DNA from: Paracoccus beibuensis
Lineage (GTDB): Bacteria > Pseudomonadota > Alphaproteobacteria > Rhodobacterales > Rhodobacteraceae
Assembly: GCF_026162625.1 (NCBI RefSeq)
Contig: NZ_JAOTBD010000007.1
Coordinates: forward strand, 62,001 to 126,000
DNA: 64,000 nucleotides
Direction: 5' to 3'
In this document: positions 56,081-64,000 of the stretch, in pieces
Position numbering within the stretch: position 1 is the first letter of the stretch
Layout of the letters: each line of letters begins with the position of its first letter
Notes under the pieces: generated by a model
The model's database searches: none
Told to the model about the DNA's origin: nothing
The model's input: only the letters and a program-made list of their open reading frames with translations
Program-made: the position numbers and the translations under genes

Positions 56081-56851
56081 ATGTTGACACGTTTCATCGA
56101 GCGACTTCTGGACGCGCGAAAGATACCAGAGATCCGCGAGATTTTCATCACCGGGGTCAACAGCTTCGGCTTCGACCACGCGCTTTACGCGGCCTATTTC
56201 ATGCTGACCGTGCCCCAGGCGCTGGTGCGCGAGCGGCCGGTGATCCTGATGAACCTGCCCGATGCGCTGCTTGCGAAAGCCCAGCAGTTGGGCCCGTTCG
56301 AGCAGGACCCCTGGGTGCAGTGGGTGCTGGATCACGACGGCGACATCTCGGCCCATGACCTGCAGCGGCAGAGGCGCTCGCCCTCGCTGGAGCTGGCGAC
56401 CCGCCACGGCTTTGGCGCCGCACATATCGTCAGCCTGCGACACAAGGTGCTGCACAGCGCCGGCGGGGTCATCCTGCTGCCGGGCCACGGGGCCGACCAG
56501 GAGCGGCTGGAGCATCTGTGGGACAAGGCGGGGCGGGATTTGCGGGTGCTCTGCTGGGTGATGCACATGCGGGTGGCTACGATGCATCGAAAGGCAGTCG
56601 CGGCGACCCTGACCCCGCGCCAGCGCGAGGTGCTTGGCTGGCGCTCGGCCGGCAAGACGGTCAGCGAGATCGCGACGATCCTGGGCATCACCCCGGCAAC
56701 GGTCGAAAAGCACATGCGCCTCGCGCGCGAGGCCCTTGGGGTCGAGACGACGCCGCAAGCGGTCCTCAAGGCGCATGTCACGAACCAGCTGTTCCAGCCC
56801 GGCGCGCCTGGCCTGCCGCTGTCGCGCCGCCCCCCTACCTTTGGAGGGTAA
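56081..56851 (+). CDS. LuxR-family transcriptional regulator
   Basis: A 256-residue regulator with an N-terminal autoinducer-binding-like domain (about 20-160) and a C-terminal GerE/LuxR helix-turn-helix (LTPRQREVLGWRSAGKTVSEIATILGITPATVEKHM begins at 177). In the sensor domain the DP pair of AHL receptors is retained (D76-P77), but the Trp/Tyr pair usually found 15-20 residues earlier is not obvious. No luxI-type synthase is present in the window, so it is an orphan or solo; ligand unknown. Two palindromes follow it. Confidence 0.85.
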   Translation: MLTRFIERLLDARKIPEIREIFITGVNSFGFDHALYAAYFMLTVPQALVRERPVILMNLPDALLAKAQQLGPFEQDPWVQWVLDHDGDISAHDLQRQRRSPSLELATRHGFGAAHIVSLRHKVLHSAGGVILLPGHGADQERLEHLWDKAGRDLRVLCWVMHMRVATMHRKAVAATLTPRQREVLGWRSAGKTVSEIATILGITPATVEKHMRLAREALGVETTPQAVLKAHVTNQLFQPGAPGLPLSRRPPTFGG

Positions 56852-56875
56852 GGGTTTCCACCGTTTCCTCGACAC

Positions 56876-56927
56876 CTGACTTGACGTCAGATTGTCCGGT
56901 TCCGTGAGTGGTGACACGCAAGTGTCA
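56876..56927. repeat. two palindromes downstream of the LuxR gene
   Basis: CTGAC-TTGAC-GTCAG (56876-56890) and TGACAC-GCAA-GTGTCA (56912-56927). Both lie in the 198-base gap between the convergent luxR and tsf genes. They may be operators of the lux-box kind or terminator stems; nothing in the sequence decides. Confidence 0.45.
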
Positions 56928-56994
56928 GGAACAGGCGGCGCGCGGCCTTGTTGCCTTGGCCGGCGCCGCCACCTTGCTGCACCAATTAGCGCAG

Positions 56995-57024
56995 AATGCA
57001 AAATGCCGGCCCAGGGGCCGGCAT
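56995..57024 (-). terminator. intrinsic terminator of rpsB-tsf
   Basis: ATGCCGGCCC (57003-57012) and GGGCCGGCAT (57015-57024) form a perfect ten-base stem. Read on the minus strand, the hairpin is followed by TTTTGC. It lies about 25 bases past the tsf stop. Confidence 0.85.
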
Positions 57025-57049
57025 CTGCACGTCTGGATGGCGGAAGCGT

Positions 57050-57928
57050 TCAGGCACCGCTGAGGGTCTTGGCGACCTCGGCTGCGAAATCCTCTTCCTT
57101 CTTCTCGATGCCTTCGCCGACGGCGACGCGGGCAAAGCCCTTGATCGTCGCGCCCTGTTCCTTGGCGGCCTCGGCCACGGTCAGGTCAGGGTTGATGACG
57201 AACTTCTGGCCGGTCAGGGTGACCTCCTCGAAGAACTTCTTCATGCGGCCCTCGATCATCTTCTCGATGACGGCGTCGGGCTTGCCCGATTCACGGGCCT
57301 GCTCGGTCAGGACCTGCTTCTCGCGCTCGACCAGGGCGGGATCCAGGTCGGCTTCGCCGAGCGAGGCCGGCGAGGTCGCCGCGACGTGCATCGCGATCTG
57401 GCGGCCGATATCCTCGTTGCCGCCGTCCAGGCCGACCAGCACGCCGATCTTGCCCATGCCGTCGGCAGCGGCGTTGTGGACGTAGTGCACGACGGTCGGC
57501 GCGGTCACCACGACCATGCGGCGCAGGGTCATGTTCTCGCCGATCTTGGCGATGGCGTCGGTCAGCACTTCGGACACGGCCTTGCCGTCGATCTGCTCGT
57601 TCTTCAGCGCCTCGACGTCGTCGACGTTCAGCGCGGCCTGGGCGATCTTGCGCACCATGGCCTGGAATTCCTCGTTCTTGCCGACGAAGTCGGTTTCCGA
57701 GTTCACCTCGACCGCAACGCCCTTGCCTTCCTTGACGGCCACGGCAACCAGGCCCTCGGCAGCCACGCGGCCCGATTTCTTGGCGGCTTTCGCCAGGCCC
57801 TTCGTGCGCAGCCAGTCGACCGCCGCTTCCATGTCGCCGTCGGTTTCGGTCAGGGCCTTCTTGGCGTCCATCATGCCTGCGCCGGTGGTCTCGCGCAGTT
57901 CCTTCACCATCGCTGCGGTGATTGCCAT
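57050..57928 (-). CDS. tsf: translation elongation factor Ts
   Basis: Nucleotide-exchange factor for EF-Tu, 292 residues. The N-terminal UBA-like domain reads [18 protein letters not shown] and [15 protein letters not shown]; the core includes [10 protein letters not shown] (the TDFV motif that inserts into EF-Tu) and [11 protein letters not shown]. Start 57928 is the standard MAIT. Downstream of rpsB by 84 bases, with a strong hairpin between them. Confidence 0.97.
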   Translation of the reverse strand: MAITAAMVKELRETTGAGMMDAKKALTETDGDMEAAVDWLRTKGLAKAAKKSGRVAAEGLVAVAVKEGKGVAVEVNSETDFVGKNEEFQAMVRKIAQAALNVDDVEALKNEQIDGKAVSEVLTDAIAKIGENMTLRRMVVVTAPTVVHYVHNAAADGMGKIGVLVGLDGGNEDIGRQIAMHVAATSPASLGEADLDPALVEREKQVLTEQARESGKPDAVIEKMIEGRMKKFFEEVTLTGQKFVINPDLTVAEAAKEQGATIKGFARVAVGEGIEKKEEDFAAEVAKTLSGA

Positions 57929-57951
57929 ATCCGTCTCCTCTGTGTTCAACA

Positions 57952-57980
57952 CGTCAGGCGGGGCATATCCCCGCCTGACG
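57952..57980 (-). promoter_or_regulatory. rpsB-tsf intercistronic hairpin
   Basis: CGTCAGGCGGGG (57952-57963) and CCCCGCCTGACG (57969-57980) form a perfect 12-bp stem with a five-base loop between the two genes. There is no T-run, so it is more likely an attenuator or RNA-stability element, lowering tsf expression relative to rpsB, than a full terminator. Confidence 0.7.
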
Positions 57981-58012
57981 ACAATTCGATGAATCTGCGA
58001 TCCTTGGAGGGA

Positions 58013-58795
58013 TCAGGCCTCGGCCGGTGCGTCCTGGGCAGCGCCTTCGTCCAGCAGCTCCTCGGGGGCGTCCGACAGCGAACCCAAATCGACGCCGGCG
58101 GCGCCCATCTGCGCCGACATGCCGTCCAGAGCGGCGCGGCTGACCAGGTCGCAATAGAGCGCGATGGCGCGGGCGGCGTCATCGTTGCCCGGGATGATGT
58201 AGTCCACGCCTTCGGGCGAACAGTTGGTATCGACCACGGCGACGACCGGGATGCCCAGCTTCTTGGCTTCCAGAATGGCCAGATCTTCCTTGTTCACGTC
58301 GATGACGAACAGCAGGTCGGGAAGGCCGCCCATGTCGCGGATACCGCCAAGCGAGGCTTGCAATTTGGCCTGCTCGCGCTCCAGCTGCAGACGCTCTTTC
58401 TTGGTCAGGCCTTCGGCGCCGCCGGCCATGGTCTCGTCAATGGCCTTCAGGCGGTTGATCGACTGGCTGACGGTCTTCCAGTTGGTCAGCGTGCCGCCCA
58501 GCCAACGGTGGTTCATGTAGAACTGTGCGGATTTCTCGGCAGCGTCCGAGATGGCCTTCTGGGCCTGGCGCTTGGTGCCGACGAACAGCACGCGGCCACC
58601 CTTGGCGACGGTGTCGCGGACAACCTGCAGAGCGGCGTCAAGCATCGGGACGGTCTGCGTCAGGTCCAGGATGTGGATGCCGTTGCGGTCGCCATAGATG
58701 AACTCGCCCATGCGGGGGTTCCAGCGCTGCGTCTGGTGGCCGTAGTGAACGCCAGCTTCAAGAAGCTGACGCAGCGAGAATTCGGGAAGCGCCAT
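58013..58795 (-). CDS. rpsB: 30S ribosomal protein S2
   Basis: Ribosomal small-subunit protein, 260 residues. [40 protein letters not shown] is the S2 start, followed by [25 protein letters not shown] and [35 protein letters not shown]. The C-terminal tail is short and acidic. ATG 58795 has GGAAAGGAA upstream. First gene of rpsB-tsf. Confidence 0.98.
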   Translation of the reverse strand: MALPEFSLRQLLEAGVHYGHQTQRWNPRMGEFIYGDRNGIHILDLTQTVPMLDAALQVVRDTVAKGGRVLFVGTKRQAQKAISDAAEKSAQFYMNHRWLGGTLTNWKTVSQSINRLKAIDETMAGGAEGLTKKERLQLEREQAKLQASLGGIRDMGGLPDLLFVIDVNKEDLAILEAKKLGIPVVAVVDTNCSPEGVDYIIPGNDDAARAIALYCDLVSRAALDGMSAQMGAAGVDLGSLSDAPEELLDEGAAQDAPAEA

Positions 58796-59066
58796 AACGT
58801 GTTCCTTTCCGGTTTGCGCCTTGGCAGGGGATCTCAGGGCGGATGCCCCAACCGGTGGACCTTCTGCGGATGTCTCCCGCATGGGCCCGCCCCTGCCTGT
58901 GAAGTGTGCGCGCCATAGCCCCTGCCCCGCGCGGATGCAAGCGGATTCGCCGATGCGCGCAGGCCGCTAGCGGTAACAAGATACGGCTCCGGTGGCCGCT
59001 TTCCCTTGCATCGCTGACGCGGCGGGTCCAGTTTCGGGCTGATTTATCCAATCCCGAAGGTGCGCA

Positions 59067-59711
59067 ATGACCCCGCAGATCCAGTCGCAGCAGACCAAGG
59101 CCCTGTGCCAGATGGCCCCCGTCATCCCGGTCATCGTCATCAAGGACGCCCTGGCAGCCGAATTTCTGGCGCGGTCGCTGGTCGCAGGCGGTCTGCCGGT
59201 GCTGGAGGTCACGCTGCGGTCCGACGCGGCACTGGACGCGATCCGCGCCATGAGCGGGGTCGAAGGCGGCCATGTCGGCGCTGGCACGGTGTTGACGCCC
59301 GACGACGCAAAGCGCGCCAAGGATGTGGGGGCCAAGTTTGCGGTCTCACCCGGCCTGACCGACCGCCTCATCGCCGCCTGCGAGGAGCTGGAGCTGCCGC
59401 TTCTGCCGGGCGCCGTGACGGCATCCGAGGTGATGCGCGCCGCCGATGCGGGCTTCGACATGCTGAAATTCTTCCCGGCCGAAGCCGTGGGCGGCGCGCC
59501 CGCGCTCAAGTCGCTGGCGGGGCCGCTGCCGAAGATCAGCTTCTGCCCGACCGGCGGCGTGTCGCCGCAGAACGCGGGCAGCTACCTGTCGCTGCCGAAC
59601 GTGATCTGCGTCGGCGGCAGCTGGATCGTGACCGATGCCGATGTCGCCGCCGGGAACTGGCAGGCGATCGAGGATCGCGCCCGCGCCGCCGCCGCCCTGC
59701 CCCGCGGCTGA
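59067..59711 (+). CDS. eda: KDPG/KHG aldolase
   Basis: Class I aldolase of the Entner-Doudoroff pathway: 2-keto-3-deoxy-6-phosphogluconate to pyruvate and glyceraldehyde 3-phosphate. The 214 residues keep catalytic Glu47 (LEVTLR) and the Schiff-base Lys134 (MLKFFPAE), with GAGTVLTPDDAKRA and the phosphate-loop CPTGGVSPQN. Starts 270 bases from the divergent rpsB; edd is not in the window. Confidence 0.95.
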   Translation: MTPQIQSQQTKALCQMAPVIPVIVIKDALAAEFLARSLVAGGLPVLEVTLRSDAALDAIRAMSGVEGGHVGAGTVLTPDDAKRAKDVGAKFAVSPGLTDRLIAACEELELPLLPGAVTASEVMRAADAGFDMLKFFPAEAVGGAPALKSLAGPLPKISFCPTGGVSPQNAGSYLSLPNVICVGGSWIVTDADVAAGNWQAIEDRARAAAALPRG

Positions 59712-59718
59712 TCCGGCC

Positions 59719-60942
59719 ATGACCGACGCGACACTCGAGGCGCCGGCAGATTTGGGGCGGGCACGGCGGAATGTCGTCATCCTTGTTCTGGCGCAGGCAA
59801 TCCTTGGTGCGCAGATGTCGGTCATCTTCATCATCGGCGGGTTGGCTGGACGCATCCTGTCGCCGCATCCCTGCCTTGTGACGCTGCCCCTGTCGATGAT
59901 CATCCTGGGTTCGACCCTGTCGGCGCGGCCGCTGGCGCGGTTCATGCAGCATCGCGGGCGGCAGGCGGGGTTCCTGCTGGCGGTCGCCGCTGGTGCCACG
60001 GGGGCTGCAGTCGCGGCCGGGGGCCTGTGGCTGGGGTCCTTTGCGCTGTACATGGCGGGGTCCGCCCTGACCGGGATCTACATGTCGGCCCAAGGCTTCT
60101 ATCGCTTCGCGGCCACCGACATGGCGCCCGAGGATTACGCCCCCCGCGCGATCAGCTGGGTCATGGCGGGCGGTCTTGCCGCCGCCATCATCGGCCCCGC
60201 GATCGTGCGGTTGACCAGCGACCTGACGGCGGTGCCGTTCCTGGCGACATATCTGGCCGTGATCGCGCTGAACGTTTGCGGGCCGTTCCTGTTCGCCTTC
60301 CTGGACATCCCGCGCCCGCCTGCCCCGGTTCCGGGCGCATCGGCAGGTCGCCCGATGGGGCAGATCCTCAGGCAGCCCGCCATCGTGGTCGCGATGATCT
60401 GCGGGATGGTGTCCTATGCGCTGATGAACCTGGTCATGACCTCGACGCCGCTGGCGGTCGTCGGCTGCGGATACGCGACCTCGGATGCGGCCAACGTGGT
60501 CAGCGCGCATGTGCTGGCCATGTTCGCCCCCAGCTTCTTCACCGGCCACCTGATCGCCCGCTTCGGCGCACCGCTGATCGTCGGCCTGGGGCTGACCATC
60601 CTGGCGGCCGCCGGCGCCGTGGGCCTTTCCGGGATCGAGCTGGAGCAGTTCTTCCTGGCGCTGGTTTTGCTGGGGTTGGGGTGGAACTTCGGCTTCATCG
60701 GTGCCACGGCGATGCTTGCCCGCGCCCATTCGCCCGAGGAACGCGGCCGGGTGCAGGGGATGAACGACTTCGTCGTCTTCGGCGGCGTGTTCCTGGCCTC
60801 GCTGTCGTCGGGCGGGCTTATGAACTGTTCGGGCGGCTCGGTTCAAGCAGGGTGGAGCGCGGTGAACCTGGCCATGCTGCCCTTCCTGGTCCTTGCAGGT
60901 GGATCGCTGATCTGGCTCGTCATGCGACCGAAACCAGCCTGA
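59719..60942 (+). CDS. MFS transporter
   Basis: Twelve-segment major facilitator of 407 residues, beginning a few bases after eda and likely co-transcribed. No subgroup motif that I recognise with confidence. Visible features: a short N-terminus, GGLAGRILSPHPCLVTLPLSMIILG, a MAPEDYAPRAISWVMAGGLAAAIIGP loop and helix, and an HSPEERGRVQGMNDFVVFGG segment near TM10. ATG 59719 is chosen because the upstream part of the longer frame lies inside eda. Substrate unknown; adjacency to eda hints at a sugar acid, but weakly. Confidence 0.8.
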   Translation: MTDATLEAPADLGRARRNVVILVLAQAILGAQMSVIFIIGGLAGRILSPHPCLVTLPLSMIILGSTLSARPLARFMQHRGRQAGFLLAVAAGATGAAVAAGGLWLGSFALYMAGSALTGIYMSAQGFYRFAATDMAPEDYAPRAISWVMAGGLAAAIIGPAIVRLTSDLTAVPFLATYLAVIALNVCGPFLFAFLDIPRPPAPVPGASAGRPMGQILRQPAIVVAMICGMVSYALMNLVMTSTPLAVVGCGYATSDAANVVSAHVLAMFAPSFFTGHLIARFGAPLIVGLGLTILAAAGAVGLSGIELEQFFLALVLLGLGWNFGFIGATAMLARAHSPEERGRVQGMNDFVVFGGVFLASLSSGGLMNCSGGSVQAGWSAVNLAMLPFLVLAGGSLIWLVMRPKPA

Positions 60943-60977
60943 CGACCGGGGGCGCCCGGAAAATCCACGATCCAGAA

Positions 60978-62546
60978 TCAGAGGAGCGTCTTCTGCTCCG
61001 GTGGGGCCGGCTTGCGGCGCTTGGGCTTTTCGGCGCCTTCGGGGCGAACGGCGATGCGCTGGTCGCCCGCGAACTGCAGCTCGAGGCGCGGGGTCTCGGC
61101 TGCGGATCGGGCCGAGGTGACGACGCTGTCGTCGGGGCCGCGGACGATCACGAAGCCGCGCTGCAGCGTCTCCTCGGGACCCAGGGACTGCCGCATCCGG
61201 TCAAGCCGTAGAAGCGCGTCACGGCGCTGCGACTGGCCCCGGCGCAGGGCCGCATCCAGCCGCAGGTTCGCGTCCGCAAGCCGCGCCTGCTGCTGGGCGA
61301 TCGCGCGCCGGGTGGTGGCGCTGACCCGTCGGAGAGAGCTTTCCAGGCGCTCCTGCAGGTGGGTCAGCCGGTCGCGCGGACGCTCCAGCCGGCGGGTGCG
61401 GGCCGTGTCCAGCCGCACGGCCGCGCGGTCGAGGCCGTGTGCCTTCGCCTGCATGAACTGCCGCAGGGTCGCCGCCGGAACAGGCCGCGCATCCAGCCGG
61501 TGCCGACGTCCGCGCACCAGCTGCCGCAGCGCCGGTTCCAGGCGCGCACCCTGCAGGTCCAATCGCTGGCGGGCCCCGTCGGTCAGCGCCGACGGGCGGC
61601 CCATGGCGCGCGCCAGGTCCCGCAGCCGCTGGCGCGGCCGCTGGATCGCCTGGCCACTGGCCCGCAACATCCGCGCACCCGCGTCGGCGAGGCGCGCGGC
61701 CAGATCCCCGCGAACCGGCACCGCCATTTCGGCAGCGGCGGTCGGCGTCGGTGCCCGTCGGTCCGAGGCGAAGTCTATCAGCGTGGTATCGGTCTCGTGC
61801 CCCACGGCCGAAATCAGGGGGATGGCGCTCTCTGCCGCGGCGCGCACGACGCTTTCCTCGTTGAAGCCCCACAGGTCCTCAAGGCTGCCGCCGCCGCGCG
61901 CCACGATGATCAGGTCCGGGCGCGGGATGGGTCCGTCCGGGGGCAGGTCGTTGAAGCCCCGGATCGCGGCGGTGACCTGCGGCGCACAGGCCTCGCCCTG
62001 GACGACCACCGGCCAGATCAGCACGCGGGTCGGAAAGCGGTCGCGCAACCGGTGCAGGATGTCGCGGATCACCGCGCCCGAGGGCGACGTCACCACGCCG
62101 ATCACGCGCGGCAGGAAGGGCAGCGGGCGCTTGCGTGCCTCGTCGAACAGTCCCTCGGCCGCCAGCGCCTTGCGGCGCTTTTCCAGCATCGCCATCAACG
62201 CGCCGACGCCGGCAGGCTCGATCTGGTCGACGATCATCTGGTACTTGGACTGTCCCGGAAAGGTGGTCAGGCGTCCGGTGGCGATGACCTCCATCCCTTC
62301 CTCGGGGCGCTGAGCCAGTCTTGCCGCCTGCCCCTTCCAGGTGACGGCGGCCAGGCAGGCACGGTCGTCCTTGAGGTCGAAGTAGAGGTGCCCGGACCCC
62401 GGCCGCGACACGCGCCCGACCTCGGCCCGGACACGGACGCGGCCGAACTGATCCTCGATGCTGCGCTTCACCGCCCCCGACAGTTCGGAGACGGTGAATT
62501 CATGGGCGTTGCTGCCCGGCTGCGGGTCGTCTTCCAGAAGGTCCAT
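60978..62546 (-). CDS. xseA: exodeoxyribonuclease VII large subunit
   Basis: Processive single-strand exonuclease subunit, 522 residues. The N-terminal OB domain (HEFTVSELSGAVKRSIED, then GRVSRPGSGHLYFDLKD) is followed by the nuclease core with VIGVVTSPSGAVIRDI, RPDLIIVARGGGSLEDLWGFNEE and ISAVGHETDTTLIDFASDRRAPTPTAAAE, then a long arginine-rich coiled coil that binds XseB. The last 20 residues are Lys/Pro-rich. xseB is not adjacent. Divergent from purD. Confidence 0.96.
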   Translation of the reverse strand: MDLLEDDPQPGSNAHEFTVSELSGAVKRSIEDQFGRVRVRAEVGRVSRPGSGHLYFDLKDDRACLAAVTWKGQAARLAQRPEEGMEVIATGRLTTFPGQSKYQMIVDQIEPAGVGALMAMLEKRRKALAAEGLFDEARKRPLPFLPRVIGVVTSPSGAVIRDILHRLRDRFPTRVLIWPVVVQGEACAPQVTAAIRGFNDLPPDGPIPRPDLIIVARGGGSLEDLWGFNEESVVRAAAESAIPLISAVGHETDTTLIDFASDRRAPTPTAAAEMAVPVRGDLAARLADAGARMLRASGQAIQRPRQRLRDLARAMGRPSALTDGARQRLDLQGARLEPALRQLVRGRRHRLDARPVPAATLRQFMQAKAHGLDRAAVRLDTARTRRLERPRDRLTHLQERLESSLRRVSATTRRAIAQQQARLADANLRLDAALRRGQSQRRDALLRLDRMRQSLGPEETLQRGFVIVRGPDDSVVTSARSAAETPRLELQFAGDQRIAVRPEGAEKPKRRKPAPPEQKTLL

Positions 62547-62608
62547 GCGGCTTGTTCCCTTTCGCGGCCCAGACTAGAACGCCGCCAGACCAAGCGAAAG
62601 GGCGGCAG

Positions 62609-63865
62609 ATGAATATCCTGATCCTCGGCGGCGGCGGGCGCGAACATGCGCTGGCCTGGGCGGTCCGGCAGAACCCGAAATGCGACCGCCTGATCGTCGC
62701 GCCAGGCAACGCAGGCATCGCCGGCGTCGCGGAATGCGCTAGCCTCGACATCCAGTCGCGAGCCGAGGTGCTGGAATTCTCGCAGGAAAACGCAATCGAC
62801 TTCGTGATCGTCGGCCCAGAGGCACCGCTGGCGGCCGGGGTCTCGGACGCGCTGCGCGACGCGGGTTTCCTGGTCTTCGGCCCTTCGCAAGCGGCCGCGC
62901 AGCTGGAGGCGTCGAAGACCTTCACCAAAGAGATCTGCGACGCCTGTGGCGCCCCAACCGCTGCCTGGTCCCGCTTCACCGACGCCGCATCCGCCCGTCA
63001 TTACGTGACCGCCCAGGGCGCGCCGATCGTCGTCAAGGCAGACGGGCTGGCCGCCGGCAAGGGCGTCACCGTGGCCGAGACCATCGAGGAGGCCCATGCC
63101 GCCATCGACGCCATCTTCGACGGCGAGTTCGGCGACATGTCGGTCGTCATCGAGGAGTTCATGGGAGGCGAGGAAGCCAGCTTCTTCATCCTGTCCGACG
63201 GCACCGACTGCCTGCCCATCGGCACCGCCCAAGACCACAAGCGCGTGGGCGACGGCGACACGGGGCCGAACACCGGCGGCATGGGGGCCTACAGCCCCGC
63301 ACCGGTCCTGACGCCCGCGCTGCAGGACCAGGTGATGGAGCGGATCGTCCGCCCCACGATTGCTGAAATGGCGCGCCGCGGCACGCCGTTCCAAGGCGTC
63401 CTCTACGCCGGCCTGATGATCGAGGACGGCCAGGCGCGGCTGGTCGAATACAACGTGCGCTTCGGCGATCCGGAGTGCCAGGCGCTGATGATGCGGCTTG
63501 GGGGGCAGGTGCTGGACCTGCTGCAGGCTTGCGCCGAGGGACGGATGGCCGGCGCTTCGGTCACCTGGGCCGACGACCATGCGCTGACCGTCGTGCTGGC
63601 CGCCGACGGCTATCCCGGCAGCTATGACAAGGGCAGCGTCATCCGCGGGTTGGACAGCCTGCCCGAGACCAGCTTCCAGATGACCTTCCACGCCGGCACC
63701 ACCGAACGCGACGGCGCGATCACCGCCACGGGTGGCCGCGTCCTGGCCTGCACCGGCCGCGGCGCCACCCTGGCCGAGGCGCACCAGCGCGCCTATTCCC
63801 TTGTCGACGCCATCGACTGGCCGGAAGGCTTCTGCCGCCGCGACATCGGCTGGCGCGCCCTCTGA
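62609..63865 (+). CDS. purD: phosphoribosylamine-glycine ligase
   Basis: Second step of purine synthesis: ATP-dependent joining of phosphoribosylamine and glycine. The 418 residues show the ATP-grasp layout: NILILGGGGREHALAW, GPEAPLAAGVSDAL, VKADGLAAGKGVTVA, then GPNTGGMGAYSPAPVL and the metal-site NVRFGDPECQALM. ATG 62609 follows GGCGGCAG and gives the standard start; the longer frame upstream is rejected. Confidence 0.97.
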   Translation: MNILILGGGGREHALAWAVRQNPKCDRLIVAPGNAGIAGVAECASLDIQSRAEVLEFSQENAIDFVIVGPEAPLAAGVSDALRDAGFLVFGPSQAAAQLEASKTFTKEICDACGAPTAAWSRFTDAASARHYVTAQGAPIVVKADGLAAGKGVTVAETIEEAHAAIDAIFDGEFGDMSVVIEEFMGGEEASFFILSDGTDCLPIGTAQDHKRVGDGDTGPNTGGMGAYSPAPVLTPALQDQVMERIVRPTIAEMARRGTPFQGVLYAGLMIEDGQARLVEYNVRFGDPECQALMMRLGGQVLDLLQACAEGRMAGASVTWADDHALTVVLAADGYPGSYDKGSVIRGLDSLPETSFQMTFHAGTTERDGAITATGGRVLACTGRGATLAEAHQRAYSLVDAIDWPEGFCRRDIGWRAL

Positions 63866-63873
63866 AACGGAAG

Positions 63874-63896
63874 AAGCGGCGCCGGTGACGCCGCTT
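63874..63896. terminator. hairpin between purD and the convergent last gene
   Basis: AAGCGGCG (63874-63881) and CGCCGCTT (63889-63896) form a perfect eight-base stem with a seven-base loop, nine bases after the purD stop. Confidence 0.65.
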
Positions 63897-63918
63897 GCTC
63901 CTTGTCTCCTGCGAAGCC

Positions 63919-64000
63919 TCAGCTAGTTGTATAGAGCCCCTCGTAGATCGGCAGCAGCGTGTCCGTCTCGAAGAGGCTCGACACCGAGGTGCCGTTCCAG
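63919..64000 (-). CDS. unidentified protein, C-terminal 26 codons only
   Basis: The minus-strand frame ending at a TGA (63919-63921) reads WNGTSVSSLFETDTLLPIYE and ends GLYTTS. The reading frame runs off the window edge. It looks like true coding sequence, but I do not recognise the family from so short a piece. Confidence 0.45.
   Translation of the reverse strand, partial: WNGTSVSSLFETDTLLPIYEGLYTTS

Noticed and set aside
56876..56890. Canonical lux box
   Set aside because: The palindrome CTGAC-N5-GTCAG is shorter and differently spaced from a typical 18-20 base lux box, and lies downstream rather than upstream of a target gene.

Overview
The window is high-GC, gene-dense chromosomal DNA from an alphaproteobacterium, most likely family Rhodobacteraceae and probably Paracoccus or a close relative. 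The evidence is a membrane-anchored cytochrome c552 of the Paracoccus CycM type, a small 4.5S-type SRP RNA, the dnaX-ybaB-recR trio, rpsB-tsf, glcDEF, and homologues of two mitochondrial complex I assembly factors. Most coordinates come from reading the frames directly; family names come from recognised motifs. No database search was run.

Layout from the left. 1-18 kb is ordinary core and transport DNA: a cytochrome P450 cut by the window edge plus a MmcQ/YjbR-like gene; a polyamine-type ABC importer (two permeases and an ATPase, no binding protein beside them); cysS overlapping an NDUFAF6-like gene; a glycosyltransferase overlapping a complete yejABEF peptide importer; cycM diverging from pheA; a small SRPBCC gene; a CpdB-like nucleotidase without a signal peptide; then the SRP RNA gene with a recognisable promoter.

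18.1-33.8 kb is an accessory island between the SRP RNA gene and dnaX. Its edges are made of broken IS fragments: IS5-like, IS1182-like and IS91-like with a tyrosine recombinase on the left; a fused IS21 istA/istB remnant and another IS1182-like scrap on the right. Its intact cargo is a ferric-siderophore importer (binding protein, two permeases, ATPase, TonB-dependent receptor), an HxlR regulator and a membrane metallophosphoesterase. A VOC gene and a GST gene next to the regulator are decaying. Two stretches of about 0.4 and 0.9 kb hold no gene.

33.9-64 kb returns to core DNA: dnaX-ybaB-recR; a small heat-shock gene with a leader resembling a ROSE RNA thermometer; glycolate oxidase glcDEF; several small membrane and envelope genes; zapA with a coiled-coil partner; a BCCT osmolyte transporter diverging from a TrkA/TrkH potassium pair; hisB-hisH; a class IV aminotransferase that seems to lack the catalytic lysine; adenine deaminase; cmk downstream of a FOXRED1-like oxidoreductase; a LuxR-type regulator with no luxI; rpsB-tsf with clear hairpins; eda; a second MFS gene; xseA; purD; and the last codons of an unidentified gene.

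No complete, clearly novel multi-gene system was found. The points most worth following are the island splitting the SRP RNA-dnaX neighbourhood, the possibility that one IS1182-type gene is split across both edges of that island, the ROSE-like leader, and the lysine-less aminotransferase.
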